A stretch of 64,000 bases of DNA from an uncultured Steroidobacter sp. (GTDB lineage: Bacteria; Pseudomonadota; Gammaproteobacteria; Steroidobacterales; Steroidobacteraceae). A program made the position numbers and the translations under genes. Below, piece after piece: positions 6,960 through 15,286 of the stretch (position 1 is the first letter of the stretch; each line of letters begins with the position of its first letter). Location: positions 1 through 64,000 of the forward strand of contig CALMII010000018.1 of NCBI GenBank assembly GCA_937864115.1, read 5' to 3'. The notes under the pieces were generated by a model. The model was not told where the DNA came from. It searched no databases and saw only the letters and a program-made list of their open reading frames with translations.

Positions 6960-6966
6960 GTCTAAC
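6960..6966 (-). other. Lone cassette-type core box (GTTAGAC), right edge of the array
   Basis: Minus-strand GTTAGAC fits GTTRRRY, but no matching RYYYAAC partner is visible further upstream. A lone box is what an attI or a decayed attC would leave. Between here and 7200 I see no gene and no integrase on either strand. Confidence 0.4.
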
Positions 6967-7200
6967 CAATTATCGACCGCCCAAGTGCAGCATTCGCCCG
7001 CCGCAGGCACGATTCCTTCTCTCCGTTTCATTTCCATTTCCCTGAGCTGCGCTCGTTCTTGCGTCATGCGGTCAGGAGATGGGCCGCACGTCTTTGTCGT
7101 GCGTCTGAAGATAGTCCCCGCTGTCGGCGAACGTCAACGCGGGCCGATGCGCCGATGGCTTTTGAAAGTCGCCGGGCGTCGCGGCACCGACGTCTCGGTG

Positions 7201-7953
7201 TCAGCGGCTGAATCGTTGCAGCTCGGCGATGACCGCCGACCACGCGTCACTCAACGGATCGATCAGCGCGAAGTGGCCACAGTCTTCGAGGACGCGCAGT
7301 GTGGTTGCCGGATGCGCGGCGACATAGGCGCGGGACACGGCGATCGGCACGACGAGATCTTCGATGCCGTGAATGATCGTCGCGGATGCGTTGATGTCCG
7401 GTTGTCGCGCGGGGTCCAGATCAGGCCGCGTTGCCGCACTCGTGCCGAGGAAGGCGCGTGCGGCGCCGTCGTCCAGATCGAGTTGTTCGACGAGTTGCAG
7501 ATCCGCAGCGGGCGCGAGTGCGACGACGCCGGCGATGGCTGCAGATGCCTGTGCCACGGCGGCGTACAGACACAGATGTCCGCCGGCGGAATGTCCGAGC
7601 AGCACGACTCGTCCGTCCTGATGCTTCACGAGTGGGGGAATGCCCGCGACGGCGGCGCGAACGTCGCTTGCGGTGACATCCGGCTGGCCGCGAATGCGTT
7701 GGTATTCGATGGTCGCGACCGTCCAGCCGGCATCTGCCAGCGCGGCACACATCGGCGCAGTGTGCGTGCGGTCGTACTCGGGCCGCCAGAAGCCGCCGTG
7801 GATCATGATGAGCAGTGGACGGGCGCGTGCCGTGTCCGGTCCCTGCCAGAGATCGGCGATGTTCTCCGGCTGTGCGCCATAGGCGATGGTGCGATCGGGA
7901 GCGCGCGCGGTGCGGCTCAGAACGGAACGGTCTTCCTGGAATGCTGCGGTCAC
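7201..7953 (-). CDS. Alpha/beta hydrolase
   Basis: A 250-residue alpha/beta hydrolase of the carboxylesterase/kynurenine-formamidase-like group. The oxyanion motif is HGGFWRPEYD, the nucleophile elbow GHSAGGH, and the acid and base lie in the last third (EDLVVP and CGHFALID). GC content is back to that of the chromosome, so the gene is outside the cassette block. No operon partner. Precise substrate unknown. Confidence 0.82.
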   Translation of the reverse strand: MTAAFQEDRSVLSRTARAPDRTIAYGAQPENIADLWQGPDTARARPLLIMIHGGFWRPEYDRTHTAPMCAALADAGWTVATIEYQRIRGQPDVTASDVRAAVAGIPPLVKHQDGRVVLLGHSAGGHLCLYAAVAQASAAIAGVVALAPAADLQLVEQLDLDDGAARAFLGTSAATRPDLDPARQPDINASATIIHGIEDLVVPIAVSRAYVAAHPATTLRVLEDCGHFALIDPLSDAWSAVIAELQRFSR

Positions 7954-8127
7954 GGGACCCTGCGATTGCGGCGCTCGCGTCGATGAGTTGTCGACGCGGC
8001 CATACTACGATTGGCGTGGGTTGCCGGCCAGCGCCAGGGTGTCGCCCGAAAGACCCTCTCCGAACGCTGGCGTCAGGCTGCTACAGTTTGCGGTACCTGC
8101 TGCCCGTCCCATACATAGAACAAGAAC

Positions 8128-8916
8128 ATGCGCAAACCGCTGCTTCGCACGCTCGTCTGGTTGTCGATCCTGCTCGCCGGGGTCGCGTTGACCCGGCTCG
8201 CGAATTCCGCACTGGTCGTGCTCGGTGGACTGTGCATCGTGGTCGCGCCGCTGTTTCTCATCCGCGCGGTGCTGGCGACGTTCGGCAAGGCGCGGCTGCT
8301 GGCCGGGCGAGGTCTCATTACGCGCTGGCAGGTGAGTGCGCAGGAATGGGAGCGCTTCCGCGCATTCGATCGCGAACGCGCCAGCCAGGATGCGGTGCTG
8401 ACGAACGAGTTCACGTTCCGGCCTGAGGCGGGCGAGCAGGGCGTCGAAGTCATCGTCGGGCGACGTCACGTCATCGTCGACGGTTCCTATCATGTGCTGC
8501 GTCCGCGCGGCATTCCCGAACTGCGCGGCGCCCGCTGGCTGCGCAGCGCCACCGACGTGGACTGTCTCGAATTCGCCATCGCGTATCCGAAGAAGTACGG
8601 CACCACCCGGCTGTGCCTGCGCATTCCGGTCGCTGCGAATGCGCGCGATGAAGCACGTCGTGCGCTGCTTCATTTCGAGAGCATCGTGCCGCGACGGCAG
8701 GAGGCGCTGGCCTATCGCAAGCCGATGGCGGTCGTTGTCGGCGGGTTGATCGTCAGCGGGCTGTGCCTGGTCGTACTGGTCGCGGGGGTCGTGCTGCGCT
8801 GGCAGCAGGTGCCCGTCGGGGCAATGCTCGTCGGCATCGGCGTGATGGGCGGGCTGTTCTCGCTGATCTTCACCGCCATCATCGCGTTGGCGACGCAGCC
8901 TTGGCGTAGGCGGTAG
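8128..8916 (+). CDS. Membrane protein, four transmembrane segments with a central soluble domain
   Basis: A 262-residue protein with two N-terminal hydrophobic segments (about 8-24 and 28-50), a soluble middle of roughly 145 residues containing an EVIVGRRHVIVDGSYHVL strand region, and two C-terminal hydrophobic segments (about 200-222 and 229-255). No known family recognised. It lies 180 bases upstream of the TIR fusion on the same strand, separated by a family C repeat, so co-transcription is possible but not shown. Confidence 0.7.
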   Translation: MRKPLLRTLVWLSILLAGVALTRLANSALVVLGGLCIVVAPLFLIRAVLATFGKARLLAGRGLITRWQVSAQEWERFRAFDRERASQDAVLTNEFTFRPEAGEQGVEVIVGRRHVIVDGSYHVLRPRGIPELRGARWLRSATDVDCLEFAIAYPKKYGTTRLCLRIPVAANARDEARRALLHFESIVPRRQEALAYRKPMAVVVGGLIVSGLCLVVLVAGVVLRWQQVPVGAMLVGIGVMGGLFSLIFTAIIALATQPWRRR

Positions 8917-8930
8917 CTGTCGTTCATGCG

Positions 8931-9010
8931 GCCCACTCCCTGACCCTTTCCCCTCGCTGGGGGATTCCGGTCCGCTTCCGATTCCCTCCTTCCCGCTGTG
9001 CGGAGGAGGG
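8931..9010. repeat. Family C dispersed repeat, diverged
   Basis: CCCTTTCCCCTCGC-TGGGGG and TTCCCTCCTTCCCGCTGTGCGGAGGAGGGAA form a diverged family C element between two plus-strand genes. Confidence 0.65.
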
Positions 9011-9096
9011 AACCGGAGCGGTCGCCCGAAAGTCGGCTTGCTTCTGTCGCTGGCCGGCTCAGTATTGGGGGCCGGTCGCATCGATGGAGCGACGGT

Positions 9097-10878
9097 ATGC
9101 CTCGCGAACGTCCCACCCGGCTGTTCGTCAGCTACAGCCACAACGACGAGAAGTATCTCGACGAGCTGCGCAAGTACCTCGAAGTCGAGCGGCGCCTCGA
9201 CCTGTGGTCGGATGAACGGATCGAAGCCGGCGAGGACTGGCGCGAACAGATCCGCGATGCGCTGGCGCGCGCCGATGCCGCGATCCTGCTGGTGAGCCAG
9301 GATTTCCTCAGTTCGGAGTTCATCCGCAATCACGAGCTGCCGTCGTTGCTGGAGTCGGTGCGCCGGAAGAAGCTGCGCCTGTTCCTGATTCCCGTCGGCG
9401 CCAGCACCTGGCGCTCGGCCGTCATCGAGCGATTCCAGTGGGTTCACGATCCGGCGCAGCCGTTGCGCACCATGCGGCCCGCGCAACGCGAACGGGCGCT
9501 GGTCGACATCAACCAGAAGATCACCGAGGCGCTGCTGGCGAAAGCCTCGGGCGCCGCTCACGGTCTCGAAACGCTGTGCGTCACCAGCGAAGGCATCGAG
9601 CAGGCCCTGCGCGAAGCCCTGCCCGCGCAATACGAACTGCGGCGCGAAGTGGCGCGCGGACAGAATGCGACGGTCTTCGAAGCCTACGATCAACTGCTCG
9701 GGCGCACCGTCGCCATCAAGGCCTTCGAGAAGGCGGAGCTGTCGGAGAACTCGGCGCTGTACGAATTCCACGTGCGCAGCACCGCGGGTCTCAAGCATCG
9801 CAACATCTGCAGCGTCTACTCCGTGCAGATGCAGCGTCTGCCGAACTACGTGGTGACCGAGTTCATCGCCGGCGAATCGCTGGCTGCGGTCCTGCAGCGC
9901 ATCGGCCGTTGTCCGCTCGAGCAGGCGCTCGACTATTTCAGCAAGATCGGCGACGCACTCCAGTACGCGCATGACCGCGACCTGCTGCACAACCGCCTGC
10001 GGCCGGCGCATGTGATCATCGATCCGGGCGACAACCCGGTGATTTCCGGTTTTCACGCGACCCTGAGCGCGCCGAGCGTGCGCGCCGACGATCCGACCAC
10101 GCTCGAAGACCAGCGCTACATGGCGCCGGAAACGCGCGAGGGCCAGCCGGTCGGACGTGCAGCGGACCAGTACCTGCTGGGACTGATGCTGTATGAAATG
10201 CTGGCGGGCAAGCCGTTCATCGCTGCGAAGAACTGGGGTGAGCTGGCGGCGCAACTGGCGCGCATCGACCATCCGCGCGGCCTCGACGACGACTGCAACT
10301 GCGCCGGCGAACTCGGCGGCGTGCTGGAGCGCATGCTGGCGAAGGATCCGGCGCAGCGTTATCCATCGATCTCCATGGCCGTGGCGGATGCGTGGTCGAT
10401 TTCCGGCTCACGACTGAACCGCCGCATGCGTGGCGACATCGCGCAGAAGCAGGCGGAACTGGCGCGGTCGAGCTACAAGCGCTGCCTGCAGCGCGCGGAC
10501 CTGTACGAAAACATCTACCGCTCGTTCTTCTGCGCCTGTCCGCAGGCCGGCCCGCTGTTCGAGAAAACGGATCTGTCGCGCCAGTACCAGATGCTGCATC
10601 ACGCGATCGTGCTCATGCTCGCATTCCATGCGAACCCGACGAACAGCGAGCCGACGATCCTGTCGCGCGTCGCCCTGCGTCACAAGCAGCTCGGCGTGCA
10701 GATTCCCGCGTCGTGGTTCGATGCGTTCTCGACGGCGATCGCCGGGTCGGTGGCGCAGGCCGATCCGGAATTCAACGACGAATCCCGCGAGGCGTGGGTG
10801 GCCGTGCTCGACGGCGGCACGAAGTACATGCGGTCGTTCCAGGAACCGGCGGTGGCGACGAGGGCGGCAGTGGCTTGA
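9097..10878 (+). CDS. TIR - pseudokinase - globin fusion protein
   Basis: A 593-residue protein with three domains. Residues about 5-130 are a bacterial TIR domain (LFVSYSHNDEKYLDELRK, then SSEFIRNHELPSLL with the Glu expected at the NADase site). Residues about 185-430 have a protein-kinase fold with VAIK and YMAPE. However, the catalytic loop reads LLHNRLRPAHVII and the DFG position reads ISGFH, so the catalytic and metal-binding Asp are both absent: a pseudokinase. Residues about 470-590 look like a globin (LYENIYRSFF, LFEKTDLSRQ, then RHKQLGV with a candidate proximal His). I start at ATG 9097. It may couple haem-ligand sensing to NAD cleavage or TIR oligomerisation; that is inference. 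Confidence 0.8.
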   Translation: MPRERPTRLFVSYSHNDEKYLDELRKYLEVERRLDLWSDERIEAGEDWREQIRDALARADAAILLVSQDFLSSEFIRNHELPSLLESVRRKKLRLFLIPVGASTWRSAVIERFQWVHDPAQPLRTMRPAQRERALVDINQKITEALLAKASGAAHGLETLCVTSEGIEQALREALPAQYELRREVARGQNATVFEAYDQLLGRTVAIKAFEKAELSENSALYEFHVRSTAGLKHRNICSVYSVQMQRLPNYVVTEFIAGESLAAVLQRIGRCPLEQALDYFSKIGDALQYAHDRDLLHNRLRPAHVIIDPGDNPVISGFHATLSAPSVRADDPTTLEDQRYMAPETREGQPVGRAADQYLLGLMLYEMLAGKPFIAAKNWGELAAQLARIDHPRGLDDDCNCAGELGGVLERMLAKDPAQRYPSISMAVADAWSISGSRLNRRMRGDIAQKQAELARSSYKRCLQRADLYENIYRSFFCACPQAGPLFEKTDLSRQYQMLHHAIVLMLAFHANPTNSEPTILSRVALRHKQLGVQIPASWFDAFSTAIAGSVAQADPEFNDESREAWVAVLDGGTKYMRSFQEPAVATRAAVA

Positions 10879-10887
10879 GAGGAAGAC

Positions 10888-10973
10888 CCCCACCCTGACC
10901 CTCCCCCGCTTCGCGGAGGAGGGAATCGGAGTCCCCTCCTCCGCGAAGCGGGGGAGGGCTAGGGTGGGGGCGT
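10888..10973. repeat. Two family C repeats in inverted orientation
   Basis: Two facing copies of the CCTCCTCCGCG / CGCGGAGGAGGG element fill the gap between the TIR fusion and the YkgJ-like gene. Confidence 0.85.
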
Positions 10974-10987
10974 GCGAAGATGCGCGC

Positions 10988-11644
10988 ATGTCTTCCCACG
11001 AGTCCAATCGCATCGACGCCGGCCCGTTCGGCGAATGGCTCACGCAGATGCGCGCCTCGCTGCGCGGCGATGGCGGCACCGTCGTGCCCTGCGGCGACTG
11101 TCGCGGCTGTTGTGTGTCTTCTTATTACATACCGATCCGCCCGCAGGACGTCGGGGCGCGCGAGCGCATTCCCGATCAGTACCTGATCGCCGCGGCCGGC
11201 CAGCCGCCGGGACATCTCATGATGAAGTACCGCGAGGACGGTACCTGTCCCATGCTCAGTCAGGGCAATTGCTCGATCTACGAACATCGCCCGCAGACGT
11301 GCCGCGATTACGACTGCCGCATCTTCGCCGCGGCCGGTATCGCCGCCGCAGGGGCCGACAAGCCGGTCATCAATCGTCGCGTGAGCGAGTGGCGGTTTCG
11401 CTATGACTCCGAGGCGGATCGCCGGGCGCATGCGGCCGTCACTGCCGCGGCAACGTTCATCCGGCAGCAGCGCGAAGCCTTCCCCGGCGGCCGCTCGCCC
11501 ACTGCGCCGACCGGCATTGCGGTGCTCGCCATCAAGGTCTATTCCTTGTTCCTCGATCCGGCGATCGCACGACTCAAGCCGGCCGATGTTGCCCGAGCCA
11601 TCATCGCCGAGAGCCGCAGATTCGACGCGGGTGAGGCACAATGA
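10988..11644 (+). CDS. YkgJ family cysteine-cluster protein
   Basis: A 218-residue protein with the family signature CGDCRGCC near residue 35, followed by GTCPMLSQGNCSIYEHRP and TCRDYDC. The cysteines would bind zinc or an Fe-S cluster. The C-terminal half is helical without other motifs. I start at ATG 10988; the frame is open much further upstream only as an overlap of the TIR gene. The next gene begins with an ATGA overlap or just after, suggesting an operon. Confidence 0.85.
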   Translation: MSSHESNRIDAGPFGEWLTQMRASLRGDGGTVVPCGDCRGCCVSSYYIPIRPQDVGARERIPDQYLIAAAGQPPGHLMMKYREDGTCPMLSQGNCSIYEHRPQTCRDYDCRIFAAAGIAAAGADKPVINRRVSEWRFRYDSEADRRAHAAVTAAATFIRQQREAFPGGRSPTAPTGIAVLAIKVYSLFLDPAIARLKPADVARAIIAESRRFDAGEAQ

Positions 11645-11673
11645 CGACCGCACGCAACGAGCGGGAATCGACC

Positions 11674-12252
11674 ATGAAACGCCGACACGCAGGGTTCGCC
11701 GCATGGCTGGTACTGAGCCCGGTACTGGCTGCCGGCGCGGACGCGACTTCGTTCCAGCTGCCGGCGGCCGAAAGCGCCACCGTGGAAAAGCTCGCCTGCC
11801 GCAGCCGGCATGACGTCGGCGTCGAGACCATCGACGCGCGTGCCTATCGGGGCGACCACGTCTCCGCCGAGGTGCGTTGCAGTTCGCACGGCGTGTTCAT
11901 GGGATCTCCCATGCACTACATCGTGCAATGCGCGCGTTCGCTCGGGCAGTGGGACTGCCACGGAGAATGGAACGAGATCCTGGTGAAGGTCGACGAGGGC
12001 GAAATTCCGGTCCGCGTCGAAGGCCAGATTCCGCTCGGTGTGTCGTATCAGACGATCCACGGGATCGCATCGTCCGGCAACTTCCAGGGCTATCCGCTGC
12101 GCGAGGCGCTGGCGCCGCCGTGCTATCTCAACCGCGGTTCCGCGCAGGAGTTCGTCGACGTGAAGTGCGATGGCTGGCACATCGTGGTGTCGATGTGGTG
12201 CCCGCAGTCGGATTGCCCGCGCGTGTTCTCGATGACGAAACTGGGGACCTAG
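11674..12252 (+). CDS. Secreted protein of unknown function
   Basis: A 192-residue protein with a clear signal peptide (MKRRHAGFAAWLVLSPVLAAGADA). The mature part has at least seven cysteines (LACRSRH, RCSSHG, QCARS, WDCHGE, PCYLN, VKCDGW, CPQSDCP), suggesting disulfides and a periplasmic location. I take the ATG at 11674 because it places the signal at the N-terminus. An ATG at 11641 overlapping the YkgJ stop is possible. No family recognised. Confidence 0.65.
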   Translation: MKRRHAGFAAWLVLSPVLAAGADATSFQLPAAESATVEKLACRSRHDVGVETIDARAYRGDHVSAEVRCSSHGVFMGSPMHYIVQCARSLGQWDCHGEWNEILVKVDEGEIPVRVEGQIPLGVSYQTIHGIASSGNFQGYPLREALAPPCYLNRGSAQEFVDVKCDGWHIVVSMWCPQSDCPRVFSMTKLGT

Positions 12253-12255
12253 CAC

Positions 12256-12771
12256 ATGTCGGTCACGATCCGTCGCGCCACGCCCGATGACATTCCGCAG
12301 CTCGCGCGGCTCGGCGCCGTCACGTTCGTCGAAACTTTCGGTCATCTCTACAAGCCGCAGGACCTGCAGACCTTCCTCACGAGTTCGCGCTCCGAGGCGC
12401 GCTACGCAAAGATGCTCGCCGATGCGAAGACCGGCATCTGGCTTGCCGGCGCGGAATCGCAGCCGCCGGTCGGCTACGCCGTGGTCGGCCGCTGCAAACT
12501 GCCGGTGGAGAATCTGGAATCGACGGCCGGCGAACTGCAGGAACTCTACGTCCTTTCCGGTCATCGCGGCCTGGAGCTGGGATCACGCCTGCTGAACGTC
12601 GCGTTCCGATGGCTGGACGAGCAGGGCTTCGCACCGGTCTACATCGGCGTGTGGTCCGAGAACGAAGGCGCGCAGCGGCTGTACGGACGCTACGGTTTCA
12701 TGAAAGTCGGCGAGTATGGATTTCCGGTCGGCGATCATGTGGATCGCGAGTACATATTGAAGCGGGGATGA
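12256..12771 (+). CDS. GNAT family N-acetyltransferase
   Basis: A 171-residue acetyltransferase: N-terminal VTIRRATPDDIPQLARL, the acetyl-CoA motif in ELYVLSGHRGLELGSRLL, and C-terminal NEGAQRLYGRYGFMKVGEY. Substrate unknown. It starts 3 bases after the secreted protein's stop, so it belongs to the same transcription unit. Confidence 0.85.
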   Translation: MSVTIRRATPDDIPQLARLGAVTFVETFGHLYKPQDLQTFLTSSRSEARYAKMLADAKTGIWLAGAESQPPVGYAVVGRCKLPVENLESTAGELQELYVLSGHRGLELGSRLLNVAFRWLDEQGFAPVYIGVWSENEGAQRLYGRYGFMKVGEYGFPVGDHVDREYILKRG

Positions 12772-12781
12772 CGCCGCGATC

Positions 12782-13396
12782 ATGACGGAGCATCCGCCGC
12801 GCATCGTCTCCGTGGATTCGCCGCAGCAGGTCGCGCAGGCGCTGCGCTCGCAGCAAAGGAGCATCGTGGTGTTTGCCGGCTACTCCGGCATGGGCTACGA
12901 GGACGAGGCCGCGATGCGCGCGCAGGTGCAGGCCGTGCTGGCGAAGTTCGATCCGCGACGTACGACGGTTTCCAGCGGTGCGACGGCGGCAGGCATCGGC
13001 GCCGTCTACGAACTGGCGAAACGCCTGGGGTTCACGACGGTCGGCATCGTGTCGAGTCTGGCGCAGAACGAGAACGAGCCGCTCGCGAATGATGTCGATC
13101 AGGTTTTCCATGTGAAGGACGACCAGTGGGGCGGCTATCTGCCGGGCACGACGACGCTGTCGCCGACCTCGCAGGCCATCGTGTCCTCGGGCGACGTGTT
13201 CATCGGCATCGGCGGCGGCAACGCGGCGCGCGACGAACTGCTGGAGGCGAAGCGGCTGAACAAGCCGGTGACGTTCATTCCCGCGGACATGAATCATCGG
13301 GTTGCACGCGAGAAGGCGGCAGCGAAAGGCGAGCCGGCACCGACCGATTTTCGCGGTGCGGCGCATCTGGCGCTGCATCAAGCGCTCAATGATTGA
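12782..13396 (+). CDS. Rossmann-fold protein, SLOG/LOG-like
   Basis: A 204-residue protein. After a short lead, VVFAGYSGMGYEDEAAM begins a Rossmann-like fold. VSSGATAAGIGAVYELAKRLG and VFIGIGGGNAARDELLEAKRL resemble the phosphate-binding glycine stretches of LOG/SLOG nucleotide-binding proteins. The C-terminus is a basic helix. Such domains bind or cleave nucleotides, some linked to NAD signalling, which is suggestive next to a TIR gene. The assignment is fold-level and uncertain. It starts 10 bases after the GNAT gene. Confidence 0.5.
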   Translation: MTEHPPRIVSVDSPQQVAQALRSQQRSIVVFAGYSGMGYEDEAAMRAQVQAVLAKFDPRRTTVSSGATAAGIGAVYELAKRLGFTTVGIVSSLAQNENEPLANDVDQVFHVKDDQWGGYLPGTTTLSPTSQAIVSSGDVFIGIGGGNAARDELLEAKRLNKPVTFIPADMNHRVAREKAAAKGEPAPTDFRGAAHLALHQALND

Positions 13397-13415
13397 GATG
13401 AGGTTGCATCGAGCG

Positions 13416-13622
13416 TCCCTTCCTCCGCGCAGCGGGGGAAGGACAGGGGTTTCTGTAGGTCAGGCTTCAGCCTGACTCTGAAAGCGGCCGGCTGAAAGCC
13501 GGCCCCACAGTGACAGCCCCCTCCCTAACCCTCCCCCGCTGCGCGGAGGAGGGGATCAGAGTTCTTCTGTAGGTCAGGCTTCAGCCTGACAGTTTTCAGG
13601 CCGGCTGAAGCCGGCCCCACAG
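13416..13622. repeat. Cluster of family C and A repeats between convergent genes
   Basis: Family C (13416-13450), A (13453-13510), C (13513-13555) and A (13567-13622) follow one another in the gap between two convergent genes. The A copies read CTGTAGGTCAGGCTTCAGCC toward GGCCGGCTGAAGCC. Confidence 0.9.
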
Positions 13623-13631
13623 GCAGAATCC

Positions 13632-15284
13632 TCACGTCTTCTTCGGAAACGCCGCAATCGACTGGATCGAAATGCCTTCGTTCGCGCCGTAGCTGCCGCT
13701 CGCGCCATTGAGTTTCGGCATGCCGGTCTTGCCGCCCTTGTGATGCAGGGCGATGACCTGCCACAGGTTGGCGTTGAACACGGGACTGCCGGAGCTGCCG
13801 CCCTCGGTGGGCGCCGTGTAATGCACGCGACAGACGCCGGGAATCTGCGGTACGCCGTTCGGCGGGCCTTCGTGATCGAGCAGTTCGTTGTCCTGGAACG
13901 AGAATGAAAGATCGCGGCCGCCGGGATAGCCGACGACGTACACCTGTGCCGATTCGCCGAGCACGGGCAGCGACTTTGCGACGGGCAGCGGTTCGATGCC
14001 GCGCACGGGTTGCTTCAGCCGCAGGAGGCTGGCGTCGCACTGCTCGGGCGCCGAACTCCACAGCAGCGTGTCGATCTCGTAGACGGTGTCGGCATCGACG
14101 GCTTCGAAGACGACTTCGGCATCTTCCGGACGGATGCCGGGACTGGCGCCGTTGGGATTGACGACGTGGAAGTTCGTGAGCACGACGAGTTCGTCCGCGG
14201 GAGCGATTCCCACATCGCCCGCGCGCAGCAGAAAGCCCGTGCCGATGCGGCTGCCGAGTCGCGGGCGGATCGAGGCGACCGACTGCGCGCGCGCCAGTCC
14301 GGTCTTCCACCATTTGAACGTCTGCGCGCCGCGCTTGCCGAGGATCGCTTCGAGCTGCGCGTCGCTCGGCGCTGGCTGCTGGTGCAGACGCTGCAGATCG
14401 CCGGAATCGATGCGCAGTTCGCCGCCCGGTACCTGGAGCAGGCGTGCGCGCAGGATGTCGACGAGGCCGCGGCCGCGCTCGGTCGCTTCGAGGTCCCACA
14501 CCCTGGTGAACTGTCGCAGTGCGCTCGCGAGCAGGAAGGCGCGCGCGCCGGGACCGGCGGCGAAGGATTTCACCGTGCGTTCGACGTCGTCCCAGCGATC
14601 GAGCCCGAGATAGGCTTCGGCGAGCGAGGGCAGGTACCACTCGTCGCGCGCGCTGTCGGGCACTGCGTCGAGCGACTTCACCAGACGTTGCGCGACCTCG
14701 ACGGGATCGAGGTCGGTTGCCACAGGGATGCCGAGGCGGCGGCTGTTCGCGAGCAGCGCCACGAGATTCGCGCCGTGCCACACGTTCGCGGGATTGCGCT
14801 CGAACGGGTTGCGATACGCCGCGATGGCCTGCGTCAGCGCATGACGTGCGCCGGGATCGGTGCGGTCGCGCGCATCGAAAAAGATCTGCTTGTGCGCGCG
14901 GCCCAGCAGGCCCATCGCTTCGACTGCTTCGCAGTCGTTCGCCGGCAGGCGATGGATGAACGCCTGCAGTACGTCGATGGCGGCCGTGACCAGGTCGACT
15001 TCGATCAGCGCCTGTGCGTAGAGCCGCCGGGTGCGGAAGTCTTTCGGATCGAGGCGACCGATGGCTTCTGCGAGTCGCATCAATGCGCGGTATTCGCGTG
15101 CGTCGCGCAGCGGTTCGAGCAGTGCTCGCGCAGTGTCGAGCGAGGCGCGGGCGTTGAGGGTGGAGAGGGCGTCGAGAGTGCGGCGGGCGGCGTCGCGCAG
15201 ATCGGGAAGAGAAGAAAGACCCCCACCCTGGCCCTCTCCCGCTGGCGCGGAGGAGGGGATCGGAACCGTGCCTGTATCGGCCAT
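13632..15284 (-). CDS. TPR protein with C-terminal trypsin-like serine protease domain
   Basis: A 550-residue protein. Roughly residues 30-290 are helical tetratricopeptide-like repeats (FRTRRLYAQALIEVDL, EWYLPSLAEAYLGLDRWDD). From about 345 comes a trypsin-fold protease with the triad in TNFHVVN (His), CDASLLRL (Asp) and EGGSSGSPVF (Ser). No signal peptide. Residues 8-23 (PIPSSAPAGEGQGGGL) are the in-frame translation of a family C intergenic repeat. The upstream alpha/beta hydrolase ends 2 bases before this start, so the two are co-translated. Trypsin-TPR proteins next to TIR genes recall bacterial conflict systems. Confidence 0.8.
   Translation of the reverse strand: MADTGTVPIPSSAPAGEGQGGGLSSLPDLRDAARRTLDALSTLNARASLDTARALLEPLRDAREYRALMRLAEAIGRLDPKDFRTRRLYAQALIEVDLVTAAIDVLQAFIHRLPANDCEAVEAMGLLGRAHKQIFFDARDRTDPGARHALTQAIAAYRNPFERNPANVWHGANLVALLANSRRLGIPVATDLDPVEVAQRLVKSLDAVPDSARDEWYLPSLAEAYLGLDRWDDVERTVKSFAAGPGARAFLLASALRQFTRVWDLEATERGRGLVDILRARLLQVPGGELRIDSGDLQRLHQQPAPSDAQLEAILGKRGAQTFKWWKTGLARAQSVASIRPRLGSRIGTGFLLRAGDVGIAPADELVVLTNFHVVNPNGASPGIRPEDAEVVFEAVDADTVYEIDTLLWSSAPEQCDASLLRLKQPVRGIEPLPVAKSLPVLGESAQVYVVGYPGGRDLSFSFQDNELLDHEGPPNGVPQIPGVCRVHYTAPTEGGSSGSPVFNANLWQVIALHHKGGKTGMPKLNGASGSYGANEGISIQSIAAFPKKT
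15217..15262. repeat. Family C repeat lying inside a coding sequence
   Basis: A near-consensus family C element (CCCACCCTGGCCCTCTCCC then GCGGAGGAGGGGATC) lies within codons about 8-23 of the TPR-protease gene, in frame. Confidence 0.8.
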
Positions 15285-15286
15285 GG

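Noticed and set aside
6967..7200. An integrase gene next to the first cassette
   Set aside because: Both strands were read: no tyrosine recombinase motifs, only short unpatterned frames; the next gene is an alpha/beta hydrolase.
8005..10272. A 755-codon minus-strand frame opposite the TIR fusion
   Set aside because: No recognisable domain, biased composition, and it crosses two intergenic repeats; the plus strand carries three coherent domains.
10430..10987. N-terminal extension of the YkgJ-like gene
   Set aside because: Arg/Ser-rich translation antiphase to the TIR gene and through two repeats; the family begins just after ATG 10988.
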